A stretch of DNA of 64,000 nt from Bradyrhizobium sp. Y36 (GTDB lineage Bacteria > Pseudomonadota > Alphaproteobacteria > Rhizobiales > Xanthobacteraceae), in the NCBI RefSeq assembly GCF_002531575.1, contig NZ_NWTI01000012.1, positions 1 to 64,000 of the forward strand. The letters are read 5' to 3'. The translations under genes were made by a program, and so were the position numbers. Shown one piece after another: positions 48,979 through 57,750 of the stretch (its first letter is position 1; each line of letters begins with the position of its first letter). A model generated the notes under the pieces. The model made no database searches. It was not told the origin of the DNA and was given only the letters and a program-made list of their open reading frames with translations.

Positions 48979-49738
48979 ACCCCTGCTCCGCGTCGAGAAG
49001 CTGGTGCGCCGCTTCGGCGGCATCATCGCAACCGACAACGTCTCGCTCGACGTCGCGGCCGGCGAGCTGCACGCCATCATCGGCCCGAACGGCGCCGGCA
49101 AGACCACGCTGATCAGCCAGCTCACCGGGCATCTGGCGCCGCATGCCGGCAGCGTCTCGCTGGCGGGGCGCGACATCACCTATTTGCCGGCCTATCGCCG
49201 CTGCGCGCTCGGCCTTGCGCGGTCGTTCCAGATCACCTCGCTGCTGCTCGACTTCACCGCGGCGGACAATGTCGCGCTGGCGGCGCAGGCCCATGCCGGC
49301 ACCTCGTTCCGTTTCTTCGCCGATGCGCGCAAGGAGAAGGGGCTGCGCGATGCCGCCCACGCCGCACTCGACCGCGTCGGCCTCGCCCATCGCGCCGATG
49401 TCCTGGTGTCGAAGCTCAGCCATGGCGAGCGGCGCCAGATCGAGCTGGCGGTCGCGCTCGCCAGCAAGCCGAAGCTGCTGCTGCTCGACGAGCCCATGGC
49501 CGGTCTCGGCGTCACCGAATCCCAGGGCATGGTGAAGCTGCTTCAGGAGTTGCGGAAAGAGGTCTCGATCGTGCTGGTCGAGCACGACATGCCCGCGGTG
49601 TTCGCGCTCGCCGACCGCATCTCGGTGCTGGTCTATGGCCGCGTCATCGCCTCCGGCGATCCCGCCGCGATCCGCGCCAATGAAGACGTCAAGCGCGCCT
49701 ATCTCGGCGATCAGCATGTGGTGACGCATCATGGCTGA
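48971..49738 (+). CDS. LivG-type ABC ATPase, second importer
   Basis: 255 residues from a GTG at 48971 with GGGGAGGG upstream. Walker A GPNGAGKT at 38-45, signature LSHGERRQIELAVAL, Walker B LLLLDEPMAGLG, C-terminal AYLGDQHVV. It overlaps both neighbours by 8 bases. Confidence 0.93.
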   Translation: MAEPLLRVEKLVRRFGGIIATDNVSLDVAAGELHAIIGPNGAGKTTLISQLTGHLAPHAGSVSLAGRDITYLPAYRRCALGLARSFQITSLLLDFTAADNVALAAQAHAGTSFRFFADARKEKGLRDAAHAALDRVGLAHRADVLVSKLSHGERRQIELAVALASKPKLLLLDEPMAGLGVTESQGMVKLLQELRKEVSIVLVEHDMPAVFALADRISVLVYGRVIASGDPAAIRANEDVKRAYLGDQHVVTHHG

Positions 49739-50444
49739 CACGTTGCTCGACGTTGACGGCATCGAGACCTGCTATGGCCTCTCCCAGGTGCTGTTCGGCC
49801 TGTCCCTGTCGATCAAGCCCGGCGAGATGGTCTCGCTGATGGGCCGCAACGGCATGGGCAAGACCACGACCATCCGCTCGATCATGGGCCTGACGCCGGC
49901 GCGCGCGGGCGCGATCCGGTTTGCGGGCGCCGAGGTCAGGCAGCTTCCGTCCTACCGGATCGCAAAGCTCGGTGTCGGCCTCGTCCCCGAGGGACGCCAG
50001 ATCTTCCCGAACCTCACCGTGCGCGAAAACCTGGTCGCGGCGGCCGCAGATCGCTTCGGCAGCCCCAATCCCTGGACGCTGGCCGCGATCTACGTGATGT
50101 TCCCGCGCCTCGCCGAACGCGCGGCCAACATGGGCAACCAGCTCTCCGGCGGCGAGCAGCAGATGCTCGCGATCGGCCGCGCACTGATGACCAACCCGAA
50201 GCTGTTGATCCTGGACGAGGCGACCGAGGGCCTCGCGCCGCTGATCCGCGAAGAGATCTGGCACTGCCTGTCGCTGCTCAAGAGCCGGGGCCAGTCGATC
50301 CTCGTCGTCGACAAGAACGTCGATCATCTCGCCCGCATCTGCGACCGCCATTTCATCATCGAGCGCGGCAAGACGGTGTGGAGCGGCACCTCGGACGAAC
50401 TGATGGCCGAGCCGGACCTGCAGCATAAGTATCTGGGGATTTAG
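49731..50444 (+). CDS. LivF-type ABC ATPase, second importer
   Basis: 237 residues. Walker A GRNGMGKT at 38-45, signature LSGGEQQMLAIGRALM, Walker B LLILDEATEGLAP. Last gene of the second Liv operon. The binding protein must come from elsewhere; the orphan binding proteins at 27684 and 30530 are possible partners. Confidence 0.93.
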   Translation: MADTLLDVDGIETCYGLSQVLFGLSLSIKPGEMVSLMGRNGMGKTTTIRSIMGLTPARAGAIRFAGAEVRQLPSYRIAKLGVGLVPEGRQIFPNLTVRENLVAAAADRFGSPNPWTLAAIYVMFPRLAERAANMGNQLSGGEQQMLAIGRALMTNPKLLILDEATEGLAPLIREEIWHCLSLLKSRGQSILVVDKNVDHLARICDRHFIIERGKTVWSGTSDELMAEPDLQHKYLGI

Positions 50445-50460
50445 CCCCCGCTCTTACCTC

Positions 50461-50544
50461 GTCATTGCGAGGAGCGAAGCGACGAAGCAATCCAGACTGT
50501 CTCCGCAGAAACAGTCTGGATTGCTTCGCTTCGCTCGCAATGAC
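50461..50544. repeat. GTCATTGCGAG/CTCGCAATGAC palindromic repeat
   Basis: GTCATTGCGAGGAGCGAAGC ... GCTTCGCTCGCAATGAC with inner GCAATCCAGACTGT / ACAGTCTGGATTGC. A complete copy between convergent genes, where it may end both transcripts. Confidence 0.88.
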
Positions 50545-50566
50545 CGGGAGAAAGCCGCGGATCAGC

Positions 50567-52003
50567 TCAGAACGCCTCGAAATATTCCCGGTGCTCCCAG
50601 TCGGTCACCTCGGACAGGAAGCGGTCGATCTCGGCGTTCTTGATGTGAGTGTAATAGTCCACGAACTCCGCACCCAACTTCTCGCGGAAAAACGGATCGT
50701 CCTTCAGCGCGCTCACGGCATCGCGCAGGCTCTTGGGCAGCAGCGGCGCCTTGGTCTCGTAGGGCGTGTCGGCGGACGGGCCGGGATCCAGCTTGCGGTC
50801 GACGCCGTCGAGGCCCGAGAGAATCTGCGAGGCCATGTAGAGATAGGGATTGGCGGCGGGCTCGCCGATGCGGTTTTCCAGGCGCGTTGCGGCATCATTG
50901 GCGCCGCCGAGCACGCGGATCATCACGCCGCGATTGTCACGGCCCCAGATCGCGCGGTCCGGCGCCAGCGAATACGAACGGTAGCGCTTGTAGCCGTTGA
51001 TGGTCGGCGTCGTGAACACGGTGGAGGCGCGGGCATGGTCGAGCAGGCCGGCGAGGTAGGACTTGCCGAACGCGCTGAGCGGCCCGCCATTCTCTTTGGT
51101 CATGAACTGGTTTTCGCCGGTGGCACGCGAGACGATCGACTGGTGCAGATGCCAGCCGCTGGCGAATACGTTCGGCAGTTTCGGCCGGCACATGAAGGTG
51201 GCGTGATAGCCGTGGCGCCGCGCGATCTGCTTCACGGCAGAACGAAACAGCACCATGTTGTCGGCGGGCTCGAGTCCCTTCCTCGGCGCGAAGGTGAACT
51301 CGCACTGGCTCGGCCCGAACTCGACCTCGACGGAGCGCAGGGGCAGGCCGAGCGCGACGATGTCGCGGCGCAGGATCTCCAGCACCGGCTCCATCTGGTC
51401 GAAACGCTGCTCGGTGAGATATTGATAGCCATGGCTGAGCAGGCTCACCGAGGGCGGCGTGCCCGGCTGTCCCGCGTCCTCGGGCCGCATATGCGCATCG
51501 TCGAGCCTGAAGATGTGGAATTCGACCTCGAGGCCCGCGACGAAATCGTGGCCGCGCGCGCCGAGCTCATCAAGCACGCGCTTGTACAGCCCGCGCGTTG
51601 CAAACGGCACCGGGCGGCCGTCGCCGAAATAGAGATCGCACAGCACCCAGCCCGTCGCCGGCGCCCAGGGCAGCACGCGGAAGGTGGTGGGATCAGGCAC
51701 CATCAGCACGTCGGCCGCGCCCTCCATCTCCTTCATGCCGAAGCCGCCGCCTGCGGTGAACACCGGAAACACCGTGCGGTGCGAGGTGTCCTTGGCCAGC
51801 ATGGTGGTGGTGATGGAGCAGCCGCTCTCCAGCGACGCCATCGCCTCGGAGGCGATGATGGTCTTGCCGCGCAAAATACCGTGCTGGTCGGGGAAGGCGA
51901 GGCGGATGACCTCGAGATTCTTTTCCTCGACGATGCGGCGCATGCGCGCCGCGGCGTCCCTCTGCTCATCCGACCACAGCGCATGACGCGCGACGAAAGT
52001 CAC
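50567..52003 (-). CDS. Glutamine-synthetase-like ligase
   Basis: 478 residues of the glutamine synthetase fold. Active-site segments are present: GLEVEFHIFRLD, SVEVEFGPSQCEFTF, SGWHLHQS, SLAPDRAIWGRDNRG and LENRIGEPAANPYLYMA. It diverges from GlnA, lacking the usual adenylylation region as far as I can see, and fits the catabolic group (PuuA, TdnQ/AtdA1-like) that couples glutamate or a relative to an amine. It is encoded next to a Rieske oxygenase, the combination known from aniline oxidation via gamma-glutamylanilide. The true amine or acid substrate is unknown. Confidence 0.85.
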   Translation of the reverse strand: MTFVARHALWSDEQRDAAARMRRIVEEKNLEVIRLAFPDQHGILRGKTIIASEAMASLESGCSITTTMLAKDTSHRTVFPVFTAGGGFGMKEMEGAADVLMVPDPTTFRVLPWAPATGWVLCDLYFGDGRPVPFATRGLYKRVLDELGARGHDFVAGLEVEFHIFRLDDAHMRPEDAGQPGTPPSVSLLSHGYQYLTEQRFDQMEPVLEILRRDIVALGLPLRSVEVEFGPSQCEFTFAPRKGLEPADNMVLFRSAVKQIARRHGYHATFMCRPKLPNVFASGWHLHQSIVSRATGENQFMTKENGGPLSAFGKSYLAGLLDHARASTVFTTPTINGYKRYRSYSLAPDRAIWGRDNRGVMIRVLGGANDAATRLENRIGEPAANPYLYMASQILSGLDGVDRKLDPGPSADTPYETKAPLLPKSLRDAVSALKDDPFFREKLGAEFVDYYTHIKNAEIDRFLSEVTDWEHREYFEAF

Positions 52004-52024
52004 TTGGCTGCTCCTTGATCAAGC

Positions 52025-52144
52025 TGTCATCGCCCGCCTTGTGCGCGCTGCGCACTGGGGCGGGCGATCCAGTATTCCAGAGACGGTGATGTGTCCACGA
52101 GAGGCTGCGGCGTACTGGATGCCCCGCCTTCGCGGGGCATGACA
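52025..52144. repeat. CTGTCATCGCCCGC ... GGGGCATGACAG palindromic repeat
   Basis: TGTCATCGCCCGCCTTGTGC ... GGGGCGGGCGATCCAGTATT is paired with GTACTGGATGCCCCGCCTTC ... GGGGCATGACAG. It lies between the Rieske oxygenase and the ligase genes, so it may weaken read-through from one to the other. Confidence 0.8.
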
Positions 52145-52187
52145 GTGGAGGCTGTGGAGCCGCCATCCCCACACGCCTGCAAGAACG

Positions 52188-53546
52188 TCACTCCGCCGCC
52201 GTCAGCCGGTGCACGTTGTCGGCGATCTCCTTCGGCACCGGCGGGGCCCAGGGGGCGCCGCGGCGGCGCTTGACGTCGACCTCCATCCAGTAGAGCTCCC
52301 AGCCTTGGGTCGGCCCGATGCCGTCCATCGTGGCCGGCCCCTGGATGCTGCGTGCTTTGCTCTCGTCGAGGAACAGCATCGGCTTCTCGCCGCCCTGCAC
52401 CTTCTCGATCTCCTGCCGCAGCAGGCGGCGATATTGCACGATCGCCTTGTCGCTCGAACCGAGATGCTCCTTGGTGCGGTCCTGGATCGCGCCCATCGAT
52501 TCCACCGCCCATTGGTCGTGGACGTTGATGTCGTTGCCCATGCCGGTATAGGTCGCGGTCTGCTGCTCGTGCGGGTCGAAGCCGTAATCGTTGGCTCTGT
52601 TCTTGCGCGACTTGTAATCCGGCAGCTCATAGAGCTCGAGCCGCTGGTCGCGCATCTTCTGCTTGTCGACCGGGTTCGAATAGCTGGTGAAGATCGCGTA
52701 CCAGTAGCAGTTCTCGTCGTCGACCGGCACGTGCCACTGCGTGATCGTCATCTCCGTGCTCATGGGAATGACGAAGGCATGCGGGAAGAGCTGGTTGGTG
52801 ACGCGCACATGGGTGCGCTCCTCGTCGATCTCGCGCAGCGCGATCAGGCGCATGCCGTATTCGGTGTGCTCGACATTGATGATCGGGCGATCGTATTCGC
52901 GCAGGATCTTCGTCATCGGCAGGTCGCTTCCCGCCGAGGCGCCGCGAAACTGCTTGCCGTAGGCGGTGGAGGTGTCCTCGTCCTCGAAGAAGCGATGCAG
53001 GTAGGAGGCGTGCGCGGGATCGATGCCGACCTCCAGCGCCTGCAGCCAGTTGCAGGCCATGTGGCCCTTGAAGGCGAATGTGTGCGTGCCAGGCGCGACG
53101 AAGCAATCGAGCTCCGGAAAGGCCGGCGGCTCGCCTTCGCCGAGATAGGCCCAGAGGATGCCGCTCTTCTCGACCACGGGATAGGAGCGCTGCCGGATGT
53201 TCTGGCAGAGTTTTGAATCCTTCGGCTCGGCCGGCGTCTCGATGCACTGGCCGGTGGCGTCGAACAGCCAGCCATGGAAGGCGCAGCGCAATCCGCCATG
53301 CTCGAGCCGCCCGAAGGCGAGGTCGGCGCCGCGATGCGCGCAATGGCGATCCATCAGGCCGTAGCGCCCGGTCTCGTCGCGAAACAGCACGAGGTTCTCG
53401 CCGAGCAGTCGCACCGGGCGGATCGGCCGCGCGCCCTCCAGCTCGTCCACCAGCGCCGCCGGCTGCCAGTAGCTCCGCATCAGCTTGCCGCAGGGATCCC
53501 TGGGCCCGGTGCGGGTGATCAGGTCGTTCTGCTCCTGGCTCATCAT
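52188..53546 (-). CDS. Rieske non-heme iron oxygenase, single-subunit (phthalate-dioxygenase-like)
   Basis: 452 residues from the first of two ATG codons at 53546; the open frame continues upstream but crosses the control region. Rieske ligands C69-x-H71 and C88-x2-H91 (DRHCAHRGADLAFG, LRCAFHGWLFD); mononuclear iron ligands H179 and H184 in IDPAHASYLHRFF. No small beta subunit and no reductase gene are adjacent, which fits the phthalate-dioxygenase/O-demethylase group. The product may be a hydroxylated or demethylated aromatic. Divergent from an IclR regulator with a palindrome between them. Confidence 0.88.
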   Translation of the reverse strand: MMSQEQNDLITRTGPRDPCGKLMRSYWQPAALVDELEGARPIRPVRLLGENLVLFRDETGRYGLMDRHCAHRGADLAFGRLEHGGLRCAFHGWLFDATGQCIETPAEPKDSKLCQNIRQRSYPVVEKSGILWAYLGEGEPPAFPELDCFVAPGTHTFAFKGHMACNWLQALEVGIDPAHASYLHRFFEDEDTSTAYGKQFRGASAGSDLPMTKILREYDRPIINVEHTEYGMRLIALREIDEERTHVRVTNQLFPHAFVIPMSTEMTITQWHVPVDDENCYWYAIFTSYSNPVDKQKMRDQRLELYELPDYKSRKNRANDYGFDPHEQQTATYTGMGNDINVHDQWAVESMGAIQDRTKEHLGSSDKAIVQYRRLLRQEIEKVQGGEKPMLFLDESKARSIQGPATMDGIGPTQGWELYWMEVDVKRRRGAPWAPPVPKEIADNVHRLTAAE

Positions 53547-53576
53547 GGCGAGTACATCCTTCGTGGAGAGCGTTTG

Positions 53577-53601
53577 TTCGCCTATTGAACGAATGGGCGA
53601 A
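53577..53601. promoter_or_regulatory. IclR-type operator between the Rieske gene and its regulator
   Basis: TTCGCCTATT (53577-53586) and AATGGGCGAA (53592-53601) form 10-bp arms with one mismatch around GAACG. It lies 31 bases upstream of the oxygenase start, a good place for an IclR-family regulator to act on both promoters. Confidence 0.65.
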
Positions 53602-53657
53602 TTATGACATGCCGTGGAAAGGCGGCAAGCACTATTTTGCAGGATTGGCCCGAGGGG

Positions 53658-54443
53658 ATGCCCAAGCTGAAACGGAGCGAGACCGATGAACGCGCGACGG
53701 ATTTCGTCGAGGCGCTCGATCGTGGCCTGCGGCTGCTGCAGTGCTTCGGCACCAACACCGGGCCGATGACACTGAGCGATCTTGCCCGGGCCGCCGATCT
53801 GCCGCGCGCCACCGCGCGGCGCATGCTGTTCACCCTCCAGCGCGGCGGCTACGTCGCCGGCGATGGCAGACTGTTCTCGCTGACGCCGCATGTGCTGACG
53901 CTGGCGGCGTCCTACTTGCGCTCCAATCAGCTCGTCGCGGTGCTTCAGCCCGTGCTCGACCGCGTCGCGACCGCGGCCAACGAAATCTCCTCGCTCGCAG
54001 TGCTCGACGGCGGCGAGGTCGTGTTCGTCGCACGCAGCAGCCCGGCGCGGATGTTCTCCGGCGGACTCGAGATCGGCTACCGCCTGCCGGCGTTCTGCAC
54101 CTCGGTCGGCCGCGCCATGCTCGGCCAGCTCGACGATGCCGATCTCGCCGTGCGCCTGAAGGCGATGACGCGCGAGGCGCTGACACCGCAGACGATGACG
54201 GATCCCAAGGCGCTGCTCGCCCGCATCGTCGCCGACCGCGCGCAGGGCTATTCACTGGTCGACCGCGAGGCCGAGCCACATTTCCGCTCGATCTCGGTTC
54301 CCGTGCGCCGTTACGACAATGTGATCGTCGCCGCCATCAACATGGGCGCGCATGTCGATCGCGTGCCAGCCCGGGAATTGATCGACCGTTTCCTGCCATT
54401 GCTGCGTGAAGGCGCGGACTCCGTGCACTCGCAATTGCTGTGA
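53658..54443 (+). CDS. IclR-family regulator (PcaR/PobR-like)
   Basis: 261 residues from the ATG at 53658; an ATG at 53604 adds 18 residues but sits right after the operator, and neither has an ideal ribosome binding site, so the start is uncertain. Helix-turn-helix (MTLSDLARAADLPRATARRM) in a winged fold, then the IclR effector domain (SSLAVLDGGEVVFVARSSP, FCTSVGRAMLGQL, GYSLVDREAEPHFRSISVPV). It resembles regulators of protocatechuate and 4-hydroxybenzoate genes. The likely targets are the divergent oxygenase and the ligase. Confidence 0.88.
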   Translation: MPKLKRSETDERATDFVEALDRGLRLLQCFGTNTGPMTLSDLARAADLPRATARRMLFTLQRGGYVAGDGRLFSLTPHVLTLAASYLRSNQLVAVLQPVLDRVATAANEISSLAVLDGGEVVFVARSSPARMFSGGLEIGYRLPAFCTSVGRAMLGQLDDADLAVRLKAMTREALTPQTMTDPKALLARIVADRAQGYSLVDREAEPHFRSISVPVRRYDNVIVAAINMGAHVDRVPARELIDRFLPLLREGADSVHSQLL

Positions 54444-54504
54444 GCGACTGCCCGCGCGCACAGGTCGCGGTGCACACCCGCGCATGCTGTGTCAAAAGGC
54501 AAAA

Positions 54505-56241
54505 ATGCCGCATGACACACCTCTCATCGCCACCATCGTCGTTGGACTCGGACTGGCTTTCGTGTTCGGAACCATCGCGCAGCGGTTCCGCATTCCGCCG
54601 CTGGTTGGATACCTCCTCGCCGGTGTCGCGGTGGGCCCGTTCACGCCGGGCTTCGTCGCCGACCAGGCGCTCGCCATCGAGCTCTCGGAACTCGGTATCA
54701 TCCTGCTGATGTTCGGCGTCGGCCTGCATTTCTCGCTGCAGGATCTGCTCAGCGTCCGCAACATCGCCGTGCCCGGCGCCGTCGTGCAGATCGCGGCTGC
54801 GACATTGATGGGGCTCGGCCTCGGATGGCTGATGGGTTGGGGTGTCGGCGCCGGCCTCGTGTTCGGCCTTGCATTGTCGGTCGCGAGCACGGTCGTGTTG
54901 CTGCGCGCGCTGCAGGAGCGGCGCTTGATGGAGACCGACCGCGGCCGCATCGCCGTTGGCTGGCTGATCGTCGAGGACCTTGCGATGGTGCTCGTGCTGG
55001 TGCTGTTTCCGGCCGTTGCCAGCCTTCAGGCTGGCGCCGATGGCAAGCCGGCCTTCGAACCCTTGGCCGCGCAGGCCGGCTTCGGGCTTGCCGGCATCGT
55101 GTTGCTGACCTTCGTCAAGATCGCGGTGTTCATCGGCCTGATGCTCGTGGTCGGGCGCCGGGTCATCCCCTGGATCCTGCATTACATTGCCCATACCGGC
55201 TCGCGCGAGCTGTTCCGTCTCGCCGTGTTGGCCATCGCGCTCTGCGTCGCCTTCGGGGCGACCAAGCTGTTCGACGTGTCGCTGGCGCTGGGTGCTTTCT
55301 TCGCGGGCATGATGCTGCGGGAATCTCCGCTCAGCGCGCGTGCTGCGCAGGAATCGCTGCCGTTGCGCGATGCCTTCGCCGTGCTGTTCTTCGTCTCTGT
55401 CGGTATGATGTTCGATCCGATGAGCGTGGTTCGCGAGCCCTGGCCGCTGCTGGCGACGCTCATCATCATCATGATCGGCAAATCTCTCGCGGCGTTCCTG
55501 ATCGTCGTGCTGTTCCGGCATCCGGTCGCGACCGCGCTGACGATCTCGGCGAGCCTGTCGCAGATCGGCGAGTTCTCCTTCATCCTGGCCGAGCTCGGCG
55601 TCGCCTCGCAGATCCTGCCGCGCGAGGGCCGCGACCTGATCATGGCCGGTGCGATCCTCTCCATCATGCTCAACCCGCTGATGTTCGCGGCCGCCACCTG
55701 GCTCGCACCGCGCCTCGATCCCCGGCGGGATTCGCCGCAAGCCAAGGCCGCCGTGCCCGAGCCGATCCGCACCACCGATCTCACCGACCATACGATCGTG
55801 ATCGGCTATGGCCGCGTCGGCGCGCTGGTCGGCGATGCCCTGCAGCAGCGCCAATGGCCGTTCCTCGTCGCCGAGACCGGCGAGAGCGCGCTGGCGAAGC
55901 TGAAGCAGGGCGGCATCGAGACCGTTACGGGCAATGCCGCACAGCCCGAGATTCTCGGCGCCACCAATCCGTCGCGGGCGCGGCATCTGGTGATCGCGAT
56001 CCCGGAAGCGTTCGAGGCGGGGCAGATCGTGCAGCAGGCGCGCGCGGCCAATCCGGATATCCGCATCATCGCGCGGGCGCATGCGGATGCCGAGGTCGAT
56101 CATTTGAAGGGGCTGGGAGCGGACGTCGTCATCATGGGCGAGCGGGAAATCGCGCGCGGCATGATCGAGGAGCTGGAAAGGAGAGTTCCGGATGCTGCCC
56201 AGCAAGATCCCCGCCCCCTCGCGGTCGGTTCGGTCGTTTGA
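54505..56241 (+). CDS. Kef/YbaL-type cation:proton antiporter with TrkA-N domain
   Basis: 578 residues from the ATG at 54505. About twelve membrane helices in residues 5-390 (VVGLGLAFVFGTIAQRFRIP, FGVGLHFSLQDLLSVRNIAV, LGAFFAGMMLRESPLSA), then a cytoplasmic Rossmann TrkA-N domain (HTIVIGYGRVGALVGDAL) near residues 430-545. Members exchange K+ (or Na+) for protons under control of nucleotide binding. It is 61 bases after the IclR gene but functionally unrelated. A small membrane-protein gene overlaps its 3' end. Confidence 0.9.
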   Translation: MPHDTPLIATIVVGLGLAFVFGTIAQRFRIPPLVGYLLAGVAVGPFTPGFVADQALAIELSELGIILLMFGVGLHFSLQDLLSVRNIAVPGAVVQIAAATLMGLGLGWLMGWGVGAGLVFGLALSVASTVVLLRALQERRLMETDRGRIAVGWLIVEDLAMVLVLVLFPAVASLQAGADGKPAFEPLAAQAGFGLAGIVLLTFVKIAVFIGLMLVVGRRVIPWILHYIAHTGSRELFRLAVLAIALCVAFGATKLFDVSLALGAFFAGMMLRESPLSARAAQESLPLRDAFAVLFFVSVGMMFDPMSVVREPWPLLATLIIIMIGKSLAAFLIVVLFRHPVATALTISASLSQIGEFSFILAELGVASQILPREGRDLIMAGAILSIMLNPLMFAAATWLAPRLDPRRDSPQAKAAVPEPIRTTDLTDHTIVIGYGRVGALVGDALQQRQWPFLVAETGESALAKLKQGGIETVTGNAAQPEILGATNPSRARHLVIAIPEAFEAGQIVQQARAANPDIRIIARAHADAEVDHLKGLGADVVIMGEREIARGMIEELERRVPDAAQQDPRPLAVGSVV

Positions 56242-56452
56242 GCTGATCACGCCCGATGGGCGCACCTACCGCTTCCCGCCGCCGTCCCTGTGGCAGCGGC
56301 TGCTGCGCTGGGGGCTTCAGCATGCGGAGACGGCGGCGATCTCCGCGGCAATCCTGGTGTTGATCTATGTGGCGGGCTTCGTCGGCGAGGCGTTCGATCG
56401 CTCCGTGTTCGACGCGTGCAATGATCGGGTCGGGATGCGCAGGGTGGGTTAG
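56192..56452 (+). CDS. Small single-span membrane protein overlapping the antiporter gene
   Basis: 86 residues. It begins inside the last 50 bases of the antiporter gene in another frame, with a strong AGGAGAG seven bases upstream. A basic N-terminal half (FELITPDGRTYRFPPPSLWQ) is followed by one membrane helix (TAAISAAILVLIYVAGFVGE). The C-terminus runs into a palindromic repeat. It could be an accessory subunit of the antiporter; this is inference from overlap and coupling. No family is recognised. Confidence 0.55.
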   Translation: MLPSKIPAPSRSVRSFELITPDGRTYRFPPPSLWQRLLRWGLQHAETAAISAAILVLIYVAGFVGEAFDRSVFDACNDRVGMRRVG

Positions 56453-56503
56453 CCCTGCGACTGCGCAAAGCGCAGTTCGCACGGCGTAACTCACCTTACG
56501 GCA
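56447..56503. repeat. GGTGGGTTAGC / GGCGTAACTCACC repeat
   Basis: AGGGTGGGTTAGCCCTGCGA and GCACGGCGTAACTCACCTTA flank TGCGCAAAGCGCA. It is related in layout to the GGGTGGGCAAAG repeat at 20374 and lies between convergent genes, overlapping the last codons of the small membrane protein. Confidence 0.6.
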
Positions 56504-56515
56504 GCGCGCATGTCG

Positions 56516-57196
56516 CTACCGCCCCTCCGCCTCGCGCTCCATGTCGCGGCCCGAAAGGTCCTCGCCCTGCATGTTGGCGTAATCGCGCGCCATCTCGCGC
56601 ATCAGGAATTTTGCGGGGACGTCGTGATAGGTGCCGCGGTCGTTGACATATTGCATGTAGGCGCGGCCCTCGCCGTCGAAGGGATGTAGCAGCGCGTCGC
56701 TGTGGCCGTCGAAATCGAGCGGTGCCACGCCGACCTTGGCGCAGAGCGTGTCGTTGAAGGTCGGCGTCGCCTTGCGCCAGGCGCCGTCGACATGCACCTC
56801 GGTGAAGCCGTGCCAGGTGAAGATGTCGGTGCCCATGCTGGCGCGCAGCTTCTGCGTGGTGAGATGGTTCTTCACGTCGGCAAAGCCGATCCGCGCGGGA
56901 ATGTCGTGGACGCGGCAGGCGGCGGCATAGAGCGCGGCCTTGCCGACGCAATAGCCTTGCCCGGCGGCGAGCACGCTCGAAGCGCGAAACGTCTCGGCGA
57001 CGCGCATGCTGACATAGGGGTTATAGCGGATGCCGTCGCGCACCGCCTTGTAGAGCACGCTCGCCTTCTCCCGCGCGCTCGCATCCGCGCGCACGGCGTT
57101 GTTCGCGAATTTCTGCACGGCGGGATGATCGCTGTCGATGTATTCGCCGGGATCGGTGTAGAGGCGGCGGATCGTGTCGGGGAGGATGTCGGTCAT
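56516..57196 (-). CDS. Transglutaminase-fold (cysteine protease-like) protein
   Basis: 226 residues. Transglutaminase-like core with the catalytic cysteine in AAGQGYCVGKAALYAAACR, histidine in FTWHGFTEVHVDG and aspartate in ATPTFNDTL. Such bacterial proteins act as peptidases or amidases, or are structural; no signal peptide is present, so it is cytoplasmic. Monocistronic with no informative neighbour. Confidence 0.82.
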   Translation of the reverse strand: MTDILPDTIRRLYTDPGEYIDSDHPAVQKFANNAVRADASAREKASVLYKAVRDGIRYNPYVSMRVAETFRASSVLAAGQGYCVGKAALYAAACRVHDIPARIGFADVKNHLTTQKLRASMGTDIFTWHGFTEVHVDGAWRKATPTFNDTLCAKVGVAPLDFDGHSDALLHPFDGEGRAYMQYVNDRGTYHDVPAKFLMREMARDYANMQGEDLSGRDMEREAEGR

Positions 57197-57285
57197 ATCT
57201 AGAGCTTAGCAGGCGATCGCCGCGGAACTCAAATCATGCGATGCGGGTGCGCACCCTCGAATTGCGTCGAGGCGCTGCCGCCAAC

Positions 57286-57681
57286 TCACTGCCGGTTGCG
57301 CATCCAGTCGGCGAGCCCCGATATCGCCTTGTCCAGCTCCTGCCGTGCGGCGCTATCTGTGATCGTCTCCTCCATCGCGCCGCGCATGCACAGCATCCAC
57401 GCGTCGCGCTCGGCATCGCCGATGGCAAAGCCGATATGGCGCTGGCGCAGCCGGGGGTGGCCCTTCTCGGGAGTATAGAGTTTGGGGCCGCCGGTCCATT
57501 CGGTGAGATAGCGTTTCAGCACGTCCCTGATCAGTCCGAGGTCGTCGGCATGCATCGCGCGGATCACCTTCGCCTCCGGCAGCGAATCCATGCGGTCGTA
57601 GAAGCGGTCGACCAGAAGGTCGATCGTGGCACTGCCGCCGATCCGCTCGAACATGGAGGTGGTGACGTCGGTGGAGGTCAT
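57286..57681 (-). CDS. Truncated hemoglobin (group II-like)
   Basis: 131 residues from the ATG at 57681; 11 extra codons upstream are not used. 2-on-2 globin with FERIGGSATIDLLVDRFYDR at the start, tyrosine/tryptophan-rich distal helices (LKRYLTEWTGGPKLYTPEKG), proximal histidine in RLRQRHIGFAIGDAER and the group II tryptophan in DAWMLCM. Proteins of this group bind oxygen or nitric oxide and may protect enzymes from them. It is 222 bases from boxR, in the same direction but separated by a repeat. Confidence 0.9.
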   Translation of the reverse strand: MTSTDVTTSMFERIGGSATIDLLVDRFYDRMDSLPEAKVIRAMHADDLGLIRDVLKRYLTEWTGGPKLYTPEKGHPRLRQRHIGFAIGDAERDAWMLCMRGAMEETITDSAARQELDKAISGLADWMRNRQ

Positions 57682-57750
57682 GGGTGGTCCGGATGTGTGT
57701 TGCCGGGCTTGCATATAGGATCAGCCGAGCTCGCGCACAAACCTCCGCTG

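Noticed and set aside
50567..52003. Primary glutamine synthetase GlnA
   Set aside because: The sequence is of the divergent catabolic group, lies beside an oxygenase and is not in a glnB-glnA arrangement.
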